Origin: Clostridiales bacterium PH28_bin88
GTDB taxonomy: Bacteria; Bacillota; PH28-bin88
Length of the DNA stretch: 64,000 nucleotides
Assembly (NCBI GenBank): GCA_000987045.1
Contig: LAKY01000013.1
Location: forward strand, 25,827-89,826
Direction: 5' to 3'
Positions 8,146 to 16,862 of this stretch are shown here, in pieces. Position numbers and translations under genes: made by a program. The number at the start of each line of letters is the position of its first letter. Within the stretch, counting starts at the first letter, position 1. The notes beneath the pieces are model-generated. The model worked only from the letters and a program-made list of their open reading frames with translations. It did not search any database and had not been told where the DNA came from.

Positions 8146-9474
8146 TTGGGAAACAGGGTTAATAGAATGATTTGGAACCTTGAAGCGGAAACCATGCCCA
8201 GGGAAGAAAAAAAGAGACTTCAGTTGCAACGAATGCAGCTTGTTTTCAAAAGGGCCTATCATAGTTTGCCCTTTTACCGCCGGTCTTTTGAAGCCAAAAG
8301 CGTCAAGCCCGAAGACCTTAAGTCCCTTGAAGACTTAAGTAACTTCCCTTTTACATTAAAAACCGACCTTCGCGATAACTACCCGTTTGGCCTTTTTGCT
8401 ACCCCCATGAGTAAAATTATCAGGCTGCATGCATCCAGCGGGACTACCGGAAAACCTGTTGTAGGTGCGTACACTAGAAATGACTTGGATCTTTGGTCAG
8501 AGGTAATGGCTCGTTCTTATGGCGCAGCAGGTGTAGATGAAGGCGATATGGTACACAATGCCTACGGTTACGGACTCTTTACCGGAGGGATGGGCTTTCA
8601 CTACGGAGCGGAAAGGATCGGGGCCACGGTAGTACCGGTAGCAGGAGGATTGACCAAACGGCAGGTGATGCTATGGCAGGATTTTAAGCCTACTGTCCTC
8701 ACCTGCACTCCCTCCTTTGCCCTTGTTCTCGCGGAAACTGCTGCTGAGATGGGCATTAACCCCGTAACAGATTTGAACCTGAGGGTCGGAATGTTTGGAG
8801 CCGAGCCCTGGACTGAACAAATGCGCCATGAAATTGAAAGTAAACTGGGCTTGGAGGCCTTCAACCAATATGGCCTAACCGAATTAATCGGGCCTGGCGT
8901 ATCCTGCGAGTGCCCAAATCATAATGGGATGCACATCCAAGACGACCATTTTTACCCGGAAATCATTGACCCCGCAACTGGAGAAGTGTTGGATTACGGG
9001 CAAACCGGAGAATTGGTCTTTACCAGCCTCACCAAAGAGGCATTCCCGGTTATTCGCTATCGTACAAGGGATATTACCAGCCTGGATCCGGAGCCCTGCT
9101 CCTGCGGGAGGACCACGATGAGGATGAACAGGATTACCGGTCGTTCAGACGATATGCTGATCGTCCGGGGTGTAAACGTTTTCCCATCACAGATTGAAGG
9201 TGTCATCCTTACCAACAAAGCAGTCGCACCCGTATACCTGATTGTGGTAGACCGGGTCCGAAACCTTGACCAGATCGAAGTGCAGGTGGAGGCGGCTGAG
9301 GCAGTTTACCACATGGGAGAAGAAATGTTGCTTGAAATAAGCAACCAACTGCAACAAGAACTGGTACAAACCCTGGGTATCTCTGCAAAAGTGGTAGTGG
9401 TTCCGCCCAGAAGCATTGCTCGCAGCGAAGGCAAGGCTAAGCGGGTTCTTGACCGGCGTAACTTGCATAATTAA
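8146..9474 (+). CDS. Phenylacetate-CoA ligase-like AMP-forming ligase
   Basis: A 442-residue PaaK-family enzyme that activates a carboxylic acid through an acyl-adenylate to the CoA thioester. The P-loop-like motif SSGTTGKP is at residues 97-104, a conserved QYGLTE follows around 242, and the C-terminal AMP-ligase domain begins after GRSDDMLIVRG. The TTG start at 8146 is chosen because GGAGGG lies just upstream; an ATG at 8167 has no such site. A CxC-type segment (ECPNH and EPCSCGR) is common in PaaK proteins and may bind a metal. Phenylacetate or another aromatic acid is possible; substrate is inference. Confidence 0.88.
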   Translation: MGNRVNRMIWNLEAETMPREEKKRLQLQRMQLVFKRAYHSLPFYRRSFEAKSVKPEDLKSLEDLSNFPFTLKTDLRDNYPFGLFATPMSKIIRLHASSGTTGKPVVGAYTRNDLDLWSEVMARSYGAAGVDEGDMVHNAYGYGLFTGGMGFHYGAERIGATVVPVAGGLTKRQVMLWQDFKPTVLTCTPSFALVLAETAAEMGINPVTDLNLRVGMFGAEPWTEQMRHEIESKLGLEAFNQYGLTELIGPGVSCECPNHNGMHIQDDHFYPEIIDPATGEVLDYGQTGELVFTSLTKEAFPVIRYRTRDITSLDPEPCSCGRTTMRMNRITGRSDDMLIVRGVNVFPSQIEGVILTNKAVAPVYLIVVDRVRNLDQIEVQVEAAEAVYHMGEEMLLEISNQLQQELVQTLGISAKVVVVPPRSIARSEGKAKRVLDRRNLHN

Positions 9475-9666
9475 CAGCTTGCCCCTTCCCGTATTCAAAC
9501 CAACCCCGTTGACTTTGCAGGAATAGAACCTGGAGGCCGGTGAGCGGTGTCCTTGCAAGGGGGTGATTGGAAGAGCAAACCTATAGTTTTTATTCTGGTT
9601 CGGTCATGTGCCTGCGACACGTTGTTCCAAACGACCGTTAGAGCAGATCTGGAAGGAGGAAGTTTA

Positions 9667-9783
9667 ATGTTGGGAATGGCAGACGGTTGGACGGCCATGG
9701 TATGGCTCTTAAACATCGGGTCTATGTTGTTATGTGTGGTTTACGGGATCCTGAACTGGAATAAAGGCGGTGAGGAATGGTGA
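9667..9783 (+). CDS. Symporter small accessory protein (38 aa, one TM)
   Basis: A 38-residue ORF starting at ATG 9667 behind GGAAGGAGG. It has one hydrophobic helix (about residues 10-29) and a short charged tail ending in GGEEW. It overlaps the start of the sodium:solute symporter gene by 7 bp. Tiny one-helix proteins directly upstream of SSS-family symporters recur in Firmicutes and archaea as 'symporter small accessory protein', presumably binding or stabilising the carrier. A longer GTG-initiated reading from 9547 has no ribosome site and is not preferred. Confidence 0.75.
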   Translation: MLGMADGWTAMVWLLNIGSMLLCVVYGILNWNKGGEEW

Positions 9784-11393
9784 ATCTAGGAATTCTTGCG
9801 GTTATCTTGGTCATCTATATCGGAATCGTGAGCTATCTTACTTACCTGGGTTCGCAACAGACGAAAAATGTGGAGGACTACGCCGTCGCCGGGCGGCGGA
9901 TGCCGGGCTGGATTATGGCCCTGTCCTACGCCTCTACGTTTATCAGCACTTCCGCCATCGTCGGGTTTGGCGGGGCGGCCGGTGTATTCGGTTTTACTCT
10001 GTTATGGCTGGCTTTGTTGAACTCGCTACTGGGTATTTTCGTTGCTTTCATTCTCCTGGGGAACCCGATCCGCCAAATGGCTAATAACCTTAAATCTCAT
10101 ACACTGGCCTCCATGTTGGGCGAACGCTACCAGTCCAAGTTCATCACCTGGTTTATCGGGTTGATGATTTTCCTGCTGATGCCTGCGTACACCGGGGTAG
10201 TGCTGGTCGGCGGCGCCCGGTTCATGCAGGAAGCCCTGCAGATGAACTACCAGTTGGCCCTGGTGGTACTGGCCGTGATCGTTGCCTTTTACGTCAGCTG
10301 GGGTGGACTGAAGGGCGTGATGTACGCCGATGCCTTTATGTGCGGGATGATGCTTTTGGGTATGGTGTTGCTCCTGTTCAAGACATATGCCGTGGTCGGT
10401 GGGGTGACCACGGGGCACCAGGCGTTGACCGGTATCGCCAACCTGGTGCCGGAGAACCTGGCCAAAGGCGGGCACCTGGGCTGGACGGCGATGCCCAAAT
10501 GGGGTTCCCCCATCTGGTGGACTGTAATCAGCACCATCGTGATGGGTGTGGGTATCGGCGTACTGGCCCAGCCGCAGCTTACCTTACGCTTCCTGACCGT
10601 GCCCAGCCGCCAGGCGCTGAACCGCGCGGTGCTGGCCGGCGGGATCAGCGTGTTTTTCTTCACCGGCACTGCCTTTATGGTCGGGCCCCTGACCAACGTG
10701 TTTTTCTACCAAACCACGGGTAAGATTGCCATCGCTGCGGCCCAGGGGAATACCGACCTGATCATTCCCACGTTCATTAACTCCGTGATGCCCCCCGCCT
10801 ATATCTACCTCTTCATGGTGACGCTGCTGTCCGCTGCCCTGACCACGGTGCTCGGACTGATTCACGTCCAGAGCGTGGCCTTTTCCCGGGACCTGCTGGC
10901 CACCTGGAACGTGAAGGCTAACCCCATGCTGCTTTCCCGCGCCGGGGTGTATATCGGGACGCTCGGGGCGGTGGTGATGGCCTTTATCCTGCCCCCCAGC
11001 ATCATCGCCCGGGCCACCGCCTTCTGGTTTGGCATCTGTGCCGCCGGTATCCTGCCCGCGCTGTTGGGCGCCATCTTCTGGCGCCGGGTGACCAAGACGG
11101 CGGCTGTGTTGAGCGTGGCTTCGGGCTACGGGGTATCGATCTTCGGTTTTGTTTTCCTACACGCTGCTGAAGCCGTGCCCTTTGGGATCAGCAAGGCGCT
11201 GTTCGGGAAACCGACCCTGCTGCCCTTCCCCTGGACCCACGTGGACCCGCTGTTCTATAGTATCGTCATTTCCGCGTCAGTCTTGATCATTACGTCATTT
11301 GTAGGCAAACCGCTGCCCGAAGAGCACGTGGCCAAGTGCTTTCACGGTATGGGTCGGCGGGAAAGAACGGTGGGCGAGCAGGTCGGAGTATGA
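9777..11393 (+). CDS. Sodium:solute symporter (SSS family)
   Basis: A 538-residue membrane protein with about thirteen hydrophobic helices, of the length and topology of SSS carriers such as acetate or proline permeases. N-terminal features YLTYLGSQQTKNVEDYAVAG and GWIMALSYASTFIS match the family's TM1-TM2 region, where Na+ and substrate bind. It is translationally coupled to the 38-aa accessory protein. The base composition is visibly more GC-rich (many GGC/CTG/GCC codons) than flanking genes, which may mean transfer or strong codon selection. Position in the cluster suggests uptake of an organic acid used by the CoA ligase. Confidence 0.9.
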   Translation: MVNLGILAVILVIYIGIVSYLTYLGSQQTKNVEDYAVAGRRMPGWIMALSYASTFISTSAIVGFGGAAGVFGFTLLWLALLNSLLGIFVAFILLGNPIRQMANNLKSHTLASMLGERYQSKFITWFIGLMIFLLMPAYTGVVLVGGARFMQEALQMNYQLALVVLAVIVAFYVSWGGLKGVMYADAFMCGMMLLGMVLLLFKTYAVVGGVTTGHQALTGIANLVPENLAKGGHLGWTAMPKWGSPIWWTVISTIVMGVGIGVLAQPQLTLRFLTVPSRQALNRAVLAGGISVFFFTGTAFMVGPLTNVFFYQTTGKIAIAAAQGNTDLIIPTFINSVMPPAYIYLFMVTLLSAALTTVLGLIHVQSVAFSRDLLATWNVKANPMLLSRAGVYIGTLGAVVMAFILPPSIIARATAFWFGICAAGILPALLGAIFWRRVTKTAAVLSVASGYGVSIFGFVFLHAAEAVPFGISKALFGKPTLLPFPWTHVDPLFYSIVISASVLIITSFVGKPLPEEHVAKCFHGMGRRERTVGEQVGV

Positions 11394-11433
11394 GGGGAAC
11401 TTCACCCCACACCTCATAAAAAACTATATGAAA

Positions 11434-11466
11434 AAGGGGTCGGTGGCACACGCCGACCCCTTCCCA
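11434..11466 (+). terminator. Rho-independent terminator after the symporter
   Basis: AAGGGGTCGG (11434-11443) pairs perfectly with CCGACCCCTT (11453-11462) around a 9-base loop. It ends the CoA-ligase/symporter operon. The T-tract is short, so termination strength is uncertain. Confidence 0.7.
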
Positions 11467-11557
11467 TCCCCGATATAATGTGTGTGCATGCACCTTTCTC
11501 AACCTGAAAACCCTGGAAAAATCTTATTTAACAAATGATCAAAGGAATGATTTATCG

Positions 11558-12403
11558 ATGCGTACCCCGGTAATCGATTTTCACATTCACCCGATTTGTT
11601 ACGAAAAATATTGCTTTTCATCCGAGGAGTGGATCAAGCAAAGGCATCAAAAATCTGATGAAGAATGGCAGGATTTTATTAAATACTATTCCGAACCTTA
11701 TAACTTTACCCAATATCTTCGGGATAACGGGGTGGATTACGGGATAATCCTGGCTGAGTTGAGCCCTATCACCACCGGTATTTGCCCTAACGAGTATGTG
11801 GCTGGATTTACCAGGGGGCAGGATAGGCTGATCCCATTCGCCAGTCTAAACCCTTTTCTGATAGGTAATCCTCGGCAAGAACTCTCACGCCTGGTCAGCG
11901 AGAATGGTTTCAGGGGATTAAAAATTTATCCTACCTACCACTATTTTTATCCCAATGACCGCCTGTTGTACCCCATCTACGCCAAAGCGGAAGAACTCCA
12001 GATTCCGGTAATGGTACATACCGGTTCTTCAGTCTTTCGAGGAGCACGCCTGGAGTATGGTGACCCGCTTTTTTTGGACGATGTGGCTGTAGACTTTCCC
12101 GGCATTCAGATTGTCCTGGTGCACAGTGGGCGAGGTTTTTGGTATAACCATGCCTTTTTCCTGGCCAGTCTTCATTCAAACATATATATGGAGGTGGCCG
12201 GTCTTCCCCCGCAAAAGCTCTTACATTACTTTCCGGAGCTTGAGCGTAACGCGGACAAAATCATCTTTGGATCGGATTGGCCAGGGGTGACAAGTATTCG
12301 CAGTAACATTGAAACCCTTCGTGAGCTTCCCCTGGAATCATCCACCAAGGAAAAAATCTTGGGAGGCAACGCCGATAGAATACTTAAACTAAAGGATTGC
12401 TGA
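11558..12403 (+). CDS. Amidohydrolase-2 family metal-dependent hydrolase
   Basis: A 281-residue TIM-barrel protein. The metal-binding HxH is in DFHIHP (H9, H11); further ligands are MVHTG, VLVHSG and the final aspartate in FGSDWPG. This is the amidohydrolase-2/ACMSD-like pattern, whose members hydrolyse or decarboxylate cyclic and aromatic acids. The ATG at 11558 was chosen because AAAGGAA lies ten bases upstream; an in-frame GTG at 11480 lacks a site. It follows the symporter terminator, so it probably has its own promoter or gets read-through. The aromatic-catabolism setting fits a decarboxylase or ring hydrolase, but the substrate is unknown. Confidence 0.8.
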   Translation: MRTPVIDFHIHPICYEKYCFSSEEWIKQRHQKSDEEWQDFIKYYSEPYNFTQYLRDNGVDYGIILAELSPITTGICPNEYVAGFTRGQDRLIPFASLNPFLIGNPRQELSRLVSENGFRGLKIYPTYHYFYPNDRLLYPIYAKAEELQIPVMVHTGSSVFRGARLEYGDPLFLDDVAVDFPGIQIVLVHSGRGFWYNHAFFLASLHSNIYMEVAGLPPQKLLHYFPELERNADKIIFGSDWPGVTSIRSNIETLRELPLESSTKEKILGGNADRILKLKDC

Positions 12404-12410
12404 GAAGTTG

Positions 12411-13325
12411 CTAACAGCAATACCACAACAAGATCCCCCCCTGTACAGAGAACTCCACCTTCTTCTCTTCCAGTAGGTATCCCAAATAGGCGGCAATGGT
12501 CGTGCGGTACAGGTAGTAACTTCCCAAATCCCGTGGAGTAACGCCAAACTGTTCCAACAGGTATTTAATTACTTCCTCGTTTCCCCTTGGCTCTTGAAGG
12601 AAATGGAGCACAAGGTCACAGGTCTTATTAATCCGGTTACGGTACGCTTTTAAGTGAGGCGCCAGCTCATCGGGTACCCGGTAGACCTGCCCGTGCCCCG
12701 GAACCACGTACTCTATCTCCAGGCTGCAAAGGTTTGCCAGTTTATCCACAGCCTCCAGGGAGCGTTGCACGTCCACTAAGAAAGGGATACCGTGTTTTTC
12801 CAGTACGTTTTGATCAAGAAAGGCATCGCCGCAGAAAAGTACCCCGTCCACTGAATAACCCAACATTCCGTGGCTATGACCTGCTAGATCCCATAGGTCT
12901 ACCTGCCATCCTGCCAATTCTGTGGGAACCTGTTCACCAGGGTTCAGCAGACCGTCTACTGGTGATGGTGTGGCCATCAGAAACTTGTTTCGCAACATTT
13001 GCGGGGGAAATGCGCCGCTGTTGAGGTAGGTTGGTTCCCACCAGGGGTGCTTCAAGACATCTGCCTCGACGTCGGAAGCGTATACCCTGGCACCGGTCTT
13101 TTGCACCAGGGTCTGATTTCCACCAAAGTGGTCAGCGTGGGCGTGGGTATTGAGGATCCCTGCTATTGTCCAGGCTCCCGTTCTTACCGCTGTGTGGAGC
13201 CTAGCGCCGCTGCTTTTGTCCAGGCCGGTATCCACCACCAGGCACTGTTGAGAGTCCGGGCACAAGATAACTCCTATGTTGACAACACCGGGTAATAAAT
13301 AGACCCTGGAAGTCAGACGCAACAT
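12411..13325 (-). CDS. Metallo-beta-lactamase-fold hydrolase
   Basis: A 304-residue MBL-fold protein with the binuclear metal motif THAHADHFGGN (H61, H63, D65, H66) and downstream ligands DLAGHSHGM and the aspartate in LFCGDAF. The C-terminal 90 residues are helical, as in the glyoxalase-II-like/thioesterase branch. Such enzymes hydrolyse thioesters, lactones or phosphodiesters. It stands convergent to the amidohydrolase gene with only 7 bp between the stops, so both share a terminator region or overlap at their 3' ends. Function beyond the fold is not determined. Confidence 0.83.
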   Translation of the reverse strand: MLRLTSRVYLLPGVVNIGVILCPDSQQCLVVDTGLDKSSGARLHTAVRTGAWTIAGILNTHAHADHFGGNQTLVQKTGARVYASDVEADVLKHPWWEPTYLNSGAFPPQMLRNKFLMATPSPVDGLLNPGEQVPTELAGWQVDLWDLAGHSHGMLGYSVDGVLFCGDAFLDQNVLEKHGIPFLVDVQRSLEAVDKLANLCSLEIEYVVPGHGQVYRVPDELAPHLKAYRNRINKTCDLVLHFLQEPRGNEEVIKYLLEQFGVTPRDLGSYYLYRTTIAAYLGYLLEEKKVEFSVQGGILLWYCC

Positions 13326-13374
13326 AACAGAATGCCCCTTCTTACCAAATGCTCTTTTCGCATTCTCTTCACGG

Positions 13375-14301
13375 CTAGTAGACTTTAGGCATTGATTCCG
13401 AAGAGTTCAGATCATTTTCTATATGGCCTTTTCCTACACCCTTTCCGCTCTGTAGCCACATAATACTGCCGAGGATGAAAACTCCTCCAATAAGCTGCGG
13501 GCCGGATAGTTTTTCGGCAAACAGGAGACCAGAAAGGCCAACGGTAACAACCGGCTCCAAGATACTTACAATCGAGGCCCGGGACGGTCCGATCAGACTG
13601 ATACCAAAGAAAAAAGTGGATATGGCAACAAATGTACTGAAAAAGGCCACTAACAGGGAGGCTAACCATGCCACCCAGGTAAAGCCGAAGCTAATGCTCT
13701 GGGTGAATAGACCTGCCCCCCAAAATACCAGAGCCGCCGAGGTGGAGATATAAGCGGCAGCAACCATAGACGGTATACCCTTTAGGAGGCGACCGTTTAC
13801 GACTATATATACGGAGTATATAAGAGCAGCCGTCAAAATCGCACCTACCCCTAAAAGGTTAAGCCCTTGAAAAGAGGGACCAAGCACCAGGACCAGTCCT
13901 ATGAAGGACAGTACCAGAGCTTGTAGTTGCCGCGTACTGGCGCGTTCGTCCCCCAGCACCACCGATAAAACAAAGACGATAGCCGGGTAGGCGTAAAGCA
14001 GCATCGCCACCATTGAAACGGGGATGAGACGCACGGATAAAAAATAGAGGGCGGAAAAACTCCCGTAACCTATCCCCCCTAAGATAAGGAGGAAGACCAT
14101 TGCGCGTTTCGATACACGCGGGTTGATCCCCTTATACCATAACAACAGCCAGAATAGTACGGCTGCGGTCAGGAACCGGATAGCCAGCACCGTTACTGCA
14201 TTGGCACCGTCGTCATACGCGAACTTCGCAAAGATCCCAAGGGTACCAAAGCCGGCGGCAGAGACTGCAGTCGCCAGGATACCCCATCGTTCCTTATTCA
14301 A
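13375..14301 (-). CDS. EamA/DMT-family transporter
   Basis: A 308-residue membrane protein with ten predicted helices arranged as two EamA repeats of about 140 residues, the drug/metabolite transporter layout. The segment from WQSG-type helix 10 into a short charged tail is typical. Members commonly export amino acids or metabolites. It is not tightly linked to its neighbours, and the substrate cannot be predicted. Confidence 0.85.
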   Translation of the reverse strand: MNKERWGILATAVSAAGFGTLGIFAKFAYDDGANAVTVLAIRFLTAAVLFWLLLWYKGINPRVSKRAMVFLLILGGIGYGSFSALYFLSVRLIPVSMVAMLLYAYPAIVFVLSVVLGDERASTRQLQALVLSFIGLVLVLGPSFQGLNLLGVGAILTAALIYSVYIVVNGRLLKGIPSMVAAAYISTSAALVFWGAGLFTQSISFGFTWVAWLASLLVAFFSTFVAISTFFFGISLIGPSRASIVSILEPVVTVGLSGLLFAEKLSGPQLIGGVFILGSIMWLQSGKGVGKGHIENDLNSSESMPKVY

Positions 14302-14392
14302 AGATGTGCCCCTTTCTAACTATACAATATAATAGCTCAGGACTTCCACGACAACATATCTTCAAAAAATGTAAATGCCTCATAAACCCGAT

Positions 14393-15562
14393 CTACGCCT
14401 GTTTTCTTCGTCCGACCTGCCTACCTTTTTCGAGAATAAGCTGCTCATAGGCATCCGCCATCCGGCTAGCACAGGCCTGGGACGACATTTGTTTTACATT
14501 CTCCCTGGCGCTAGCCGATAAACGCAAGCGTAGTCCATCATCTTGAATCACCTGTAAAATCCGCCCGGCCAGCGCCTCCTCTGTGGGTTCGGTCAGGTAC
14601 CCGTCGGAACCGTCTATTACCATCTCGGCTGCACCAAAGGCGCGCACTGCAACAACAGGTAGACCCGCTGCTTTGGCTTCTCCAAGTACAATGCCCTGTG
14701 TCTCGGTCACCGAAGCAAACACGAACAGGTCGGCTCCGGCGTAGCACTTCACCACCTCTTCTCGCGGCAACAAACCGGTAAAAATGACCTGTCGACTTAG
14801 GTCCATGGACGCCACTATTTCATGTAAAGTTTCAGATTGGGGGCCTCCACCCACTAGTACCAGTCGTGCCACAGGGGCATGCCGGTAAACCCTGGCGAAG
14901 GACTTTAACAGGAGTCCCAGGTTTTTTTCTGTACTCATTCGTCCTACGTGGAGCAAAATTTTCTCCTGTTCCCCGATACCATACTGCCGCCGCAACCAGC
15001 CACGATCTACCCCGTTGAATTCGTCCAACTCGATGCCTGTGGGGATGATCCGGATAGGTTGGCTAACTCCCCCATTTACCAGCACCTGACTGACGACTGT
15101 GGTGGGGGCAATCACCAGGTCACACATATTACAAAAGTCACGCGTAATCTTACGGATGATTACTTTTGATAGGTTCTTACCGATGGGTACGTAATGGATA
15201 TACTGGTCGTACAAGGTGTGGTAAGTACATACCAGTGGAAGGTTGTTTTGCCTTGCATACCGTGCTCCCAGTCTTCCCAACAAAAAGGGTGAATGCACGT
15301 GGATGACGTCGAGACCCAAGCGACGCGCGGTGTATCTCAGTTGGAGTGAAAAAGGAATAGCAAGCGTGAAATCCTGATTGGTGGGAGAAGGGATAGAAAT
15401 AAAGCGAAACACCCGTGGTTCGGGCACACTGTCCGGATACTTGGGAGCAAAAACATATATCTCATGACCCAGGTTTGTCAATTCTCTGGAAAAGGTTTCT
15501 ATAGAGCGTACCACTCCACTGGTGTATGGCCGGAAGCTGTCGGTAAAGAAACCTATCTTCAA
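14393..15562 (-). CDS. Glycosyltransferase family 4
   Basis: A 389-residue GT-B fold enzyme. The N-terminal acceptor domain begins KIGFFTDSFRPYTSGV. The C-terminal nucleotide-sugar domain carries LHVGRMSTEKN and the E-x7-E motif (TETQGIVLGEAK). It transfers a sugar from a nucleotide or GDP/UDP donor to a lipid or glycan, and is similar to alpha-mannosyl- or glucosyltransferases acting on diacylglycerol. The start is the TTG at 15562, eight bases after AGAGGAGG, which aligns the N-terminus with the family; an upstream ATG adds 14 unlike residues. It stands alone, so the acceptor is unknown. Confidence 0.88.
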   Translation of the reverse strand: MKIGFFTDSFRPYTSGVVRSIETFSRELTNLGHEIYVFAPKYPDSVPEPRVFRFISIPSPTNQDFTLAIPFSLQLRYTARRLGLDVIHVHSPFLLGRLGARYARQNNLPLVCTYHTLYDQYIHYVPIGKNLSKVIIRKITRDFCNMCDLVIAPTTVVSQVLVNGGVSQPIRIIPTGIELDEFNGVDRGWLRRQYGIGEQEKILLHVGRMSTEKNLGLLLKSFARVYRHAPVARLVLVGGGPQSETLHEIVASMDLSRQVIFTGLLPREEVVKCYAGADLFVFASVTETQGIVLGEAKAAGLPVVAVRAFGAAEMVIDGSDGYLTEPTEEALAGRILQVIQDDGLRLRLSASARENVKQMSSQACASRMADAYEQLILEKGRQVGRRKQA

Positions 15563-15710
15563 GCGTAAAACCTCCTCTGGGAAAGCTAACAAAAACAACC
15601 TCAATTTCTATTCCTGTAATCTTCTATATCTTCGCTCCTGACTCTGATATTTCCTTTGGAGGAAAGGTGTACTCAAGAAAAAGTTGTAGACACTTTCGAG
15701 CATAATAATA

Positions 15711-16580
15711 CTAAGCAACGTGATACAGATCACCGCAGTCGACAACCAGCCCCATTTTCTCAAGGCGCCGAAGGTGTTTCTCGATCATGATCCTCTCAAA
15801 TAACTGGTATAGAGCGACAGGTTCCGGAAACTTACGGTAGATGAAATTTTCTGCGACAATATCATCCAGGCTCCTGGGCCGCACCAGGAAATCCAGGATC
15901 AGCCTTTCCCGATTAAAGATGACCTGTAAGTAGTCCATCAACCTTTCTTGTATGTTTTCTGTTACAGGTGGTTCATGGCTGGTAATTATAACCCGGGGGT
16001 TCATCGCGATGAGTTTATGAATGGAGTCGATGAACTGGTCAATATCAGAGGTCTCGTTACCATACCAGGGTCCAAAAGGTGTAACGTCAACATCCGCCGC
16101 AAACAGCACCCCCGAAGTTTCTTCGTAAAAGGCGCTGTGGCCGGGGGTGTGTCCAGGGGTGTGGATTACCCTCAGTCTGGTTGCACCGAAGTTAATCAAG
16201 TCACCGTCCTGTAACTCCACGTCCACCTGGGAACAGGGGTAACTGGTGTTAAAAATGGTTTCAGGCGCAGCAGGCACCCGGCAAAGGCCTGATGAGTACC
16301 TGAACTTTTCCCTGGAACGCATCACAGGAGCATCCAGGCGGTGGGCATGTACCAGTGCGTGTGGAAACATCCTGTTGTTGTGGACATGGTCGATGTGATA
16401 GTGAGAGTTGATCAATAGTTCGATGCTTTTTTTCTGGATTTTTTCCAAACGGTTTTTCCCAGCTCCCGTATCTATTAAGCCTGCATGCCGGTCCTGAATA
16501 TACAAAGAATTGGAATAGGGAAACCTTCCCTGATTCTCCCCAACTAAAAGGTACAGGTGATCGGTAATTTCCTTTATCAT
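15711..16580 (-). CDS. Metallo-beta-lactamase-fold hydrolase
   Basis: A 289-residue MBL-fold protein with NSHYHIDHVHN (H60, H62, D64, H65), followed by HTPGHTPGHSAF and the bridging aspartate in LFAADVD. After the catalytic core comes a helical winged-helix-like tail (about residues 210-285), as seen in the RNase Z-like/LACTB2 branch. It is only about 24% like the other MBL protein here by eye, so they are not recent duplicates. It lies just downstream of a one-helix microprotein and the iron-sulfur flavoprotein on the same strand. Confidence 0.8.
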   Translation of the reverse strand: MIKEITDHLYLLVGENQGRFPYSNSLYIQDRHAGLIDTGAGKNRLEKIQKKSIELLINSHYHIDHVHNNRMFPHALVHAHRLDAPVMRSREKFRYSSGLCRVPAAPETIFNTSYPCSQVDVELQDGDLINFGATRLRVIHTPGHTPGHSAFYEETSGVLFAADVDVTPFGPWYGNETSDIDQFIDSIHKLIAMNPRVIITSHEPPVTENIQERLMDYLQVIFNRERLILDFLVRPRSLDDIVAENFIYRKFPEPVALYQLFERIMIEKHLRRLEKMGLVVDCGDLYHVA

Positions 16581-16614
16581 ATTAGAATGGTTTTCCTCCT
16601 AGCGGTAGAGGTAT

Positions 16615-16743
16615 CTAGAATCTTTGACGTGATATTTTCATCCTCACAAACAGGTATACACCGTATACTAGGAGTACGGTTCCAAGAAAGGCCAAAGTTA
16701 AGGGGCCATACTCCTTTAGTAACCAGATTATCCACCTGTCCAT
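16615..16743 (-). CDS. Single-TM microprotein (42 aa), unknown
   Basis: A 42-residue ORF starting at ATG 16743, six bases after GGGAGG on the minus strand. Residues about 15-33 form one hydrophobic helix with positive charges after it (VRMKISRQR), the charge pattern of an N-out, C-in single-pass protein. It lies between the flavoprotein and MBL genes on the same strand. I know of no family. A longer overlapping ORF in another frame (16577-16765) has no hydrophobic pattern and is judged a shadow. Confidence 0.6.
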   Translation of the reverse strand: MDRWIIWLLKEYGPLTLAFLGTVLLVYGVYLFVRMKISRQRF

Positions 16744-16862
16744 CGCCAACCTCCCAGGATATCATGTCAACAAACTTGCCTTGGAAAGTAATTTTCCCAC
16801 CAGGAGGGGGGATTCATGCTTGTAATACAGGCGATAAAGAAGTCCCCACCAAGTGTTTCTTA

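Noticed and set aside
16577..16765. A 62-residue ORF over the TM microprotein
   Set aside because: No hydrophobic pattern or domain; the ribosome site is correctly spaced for the shorter ATG at 16743 in another frame.
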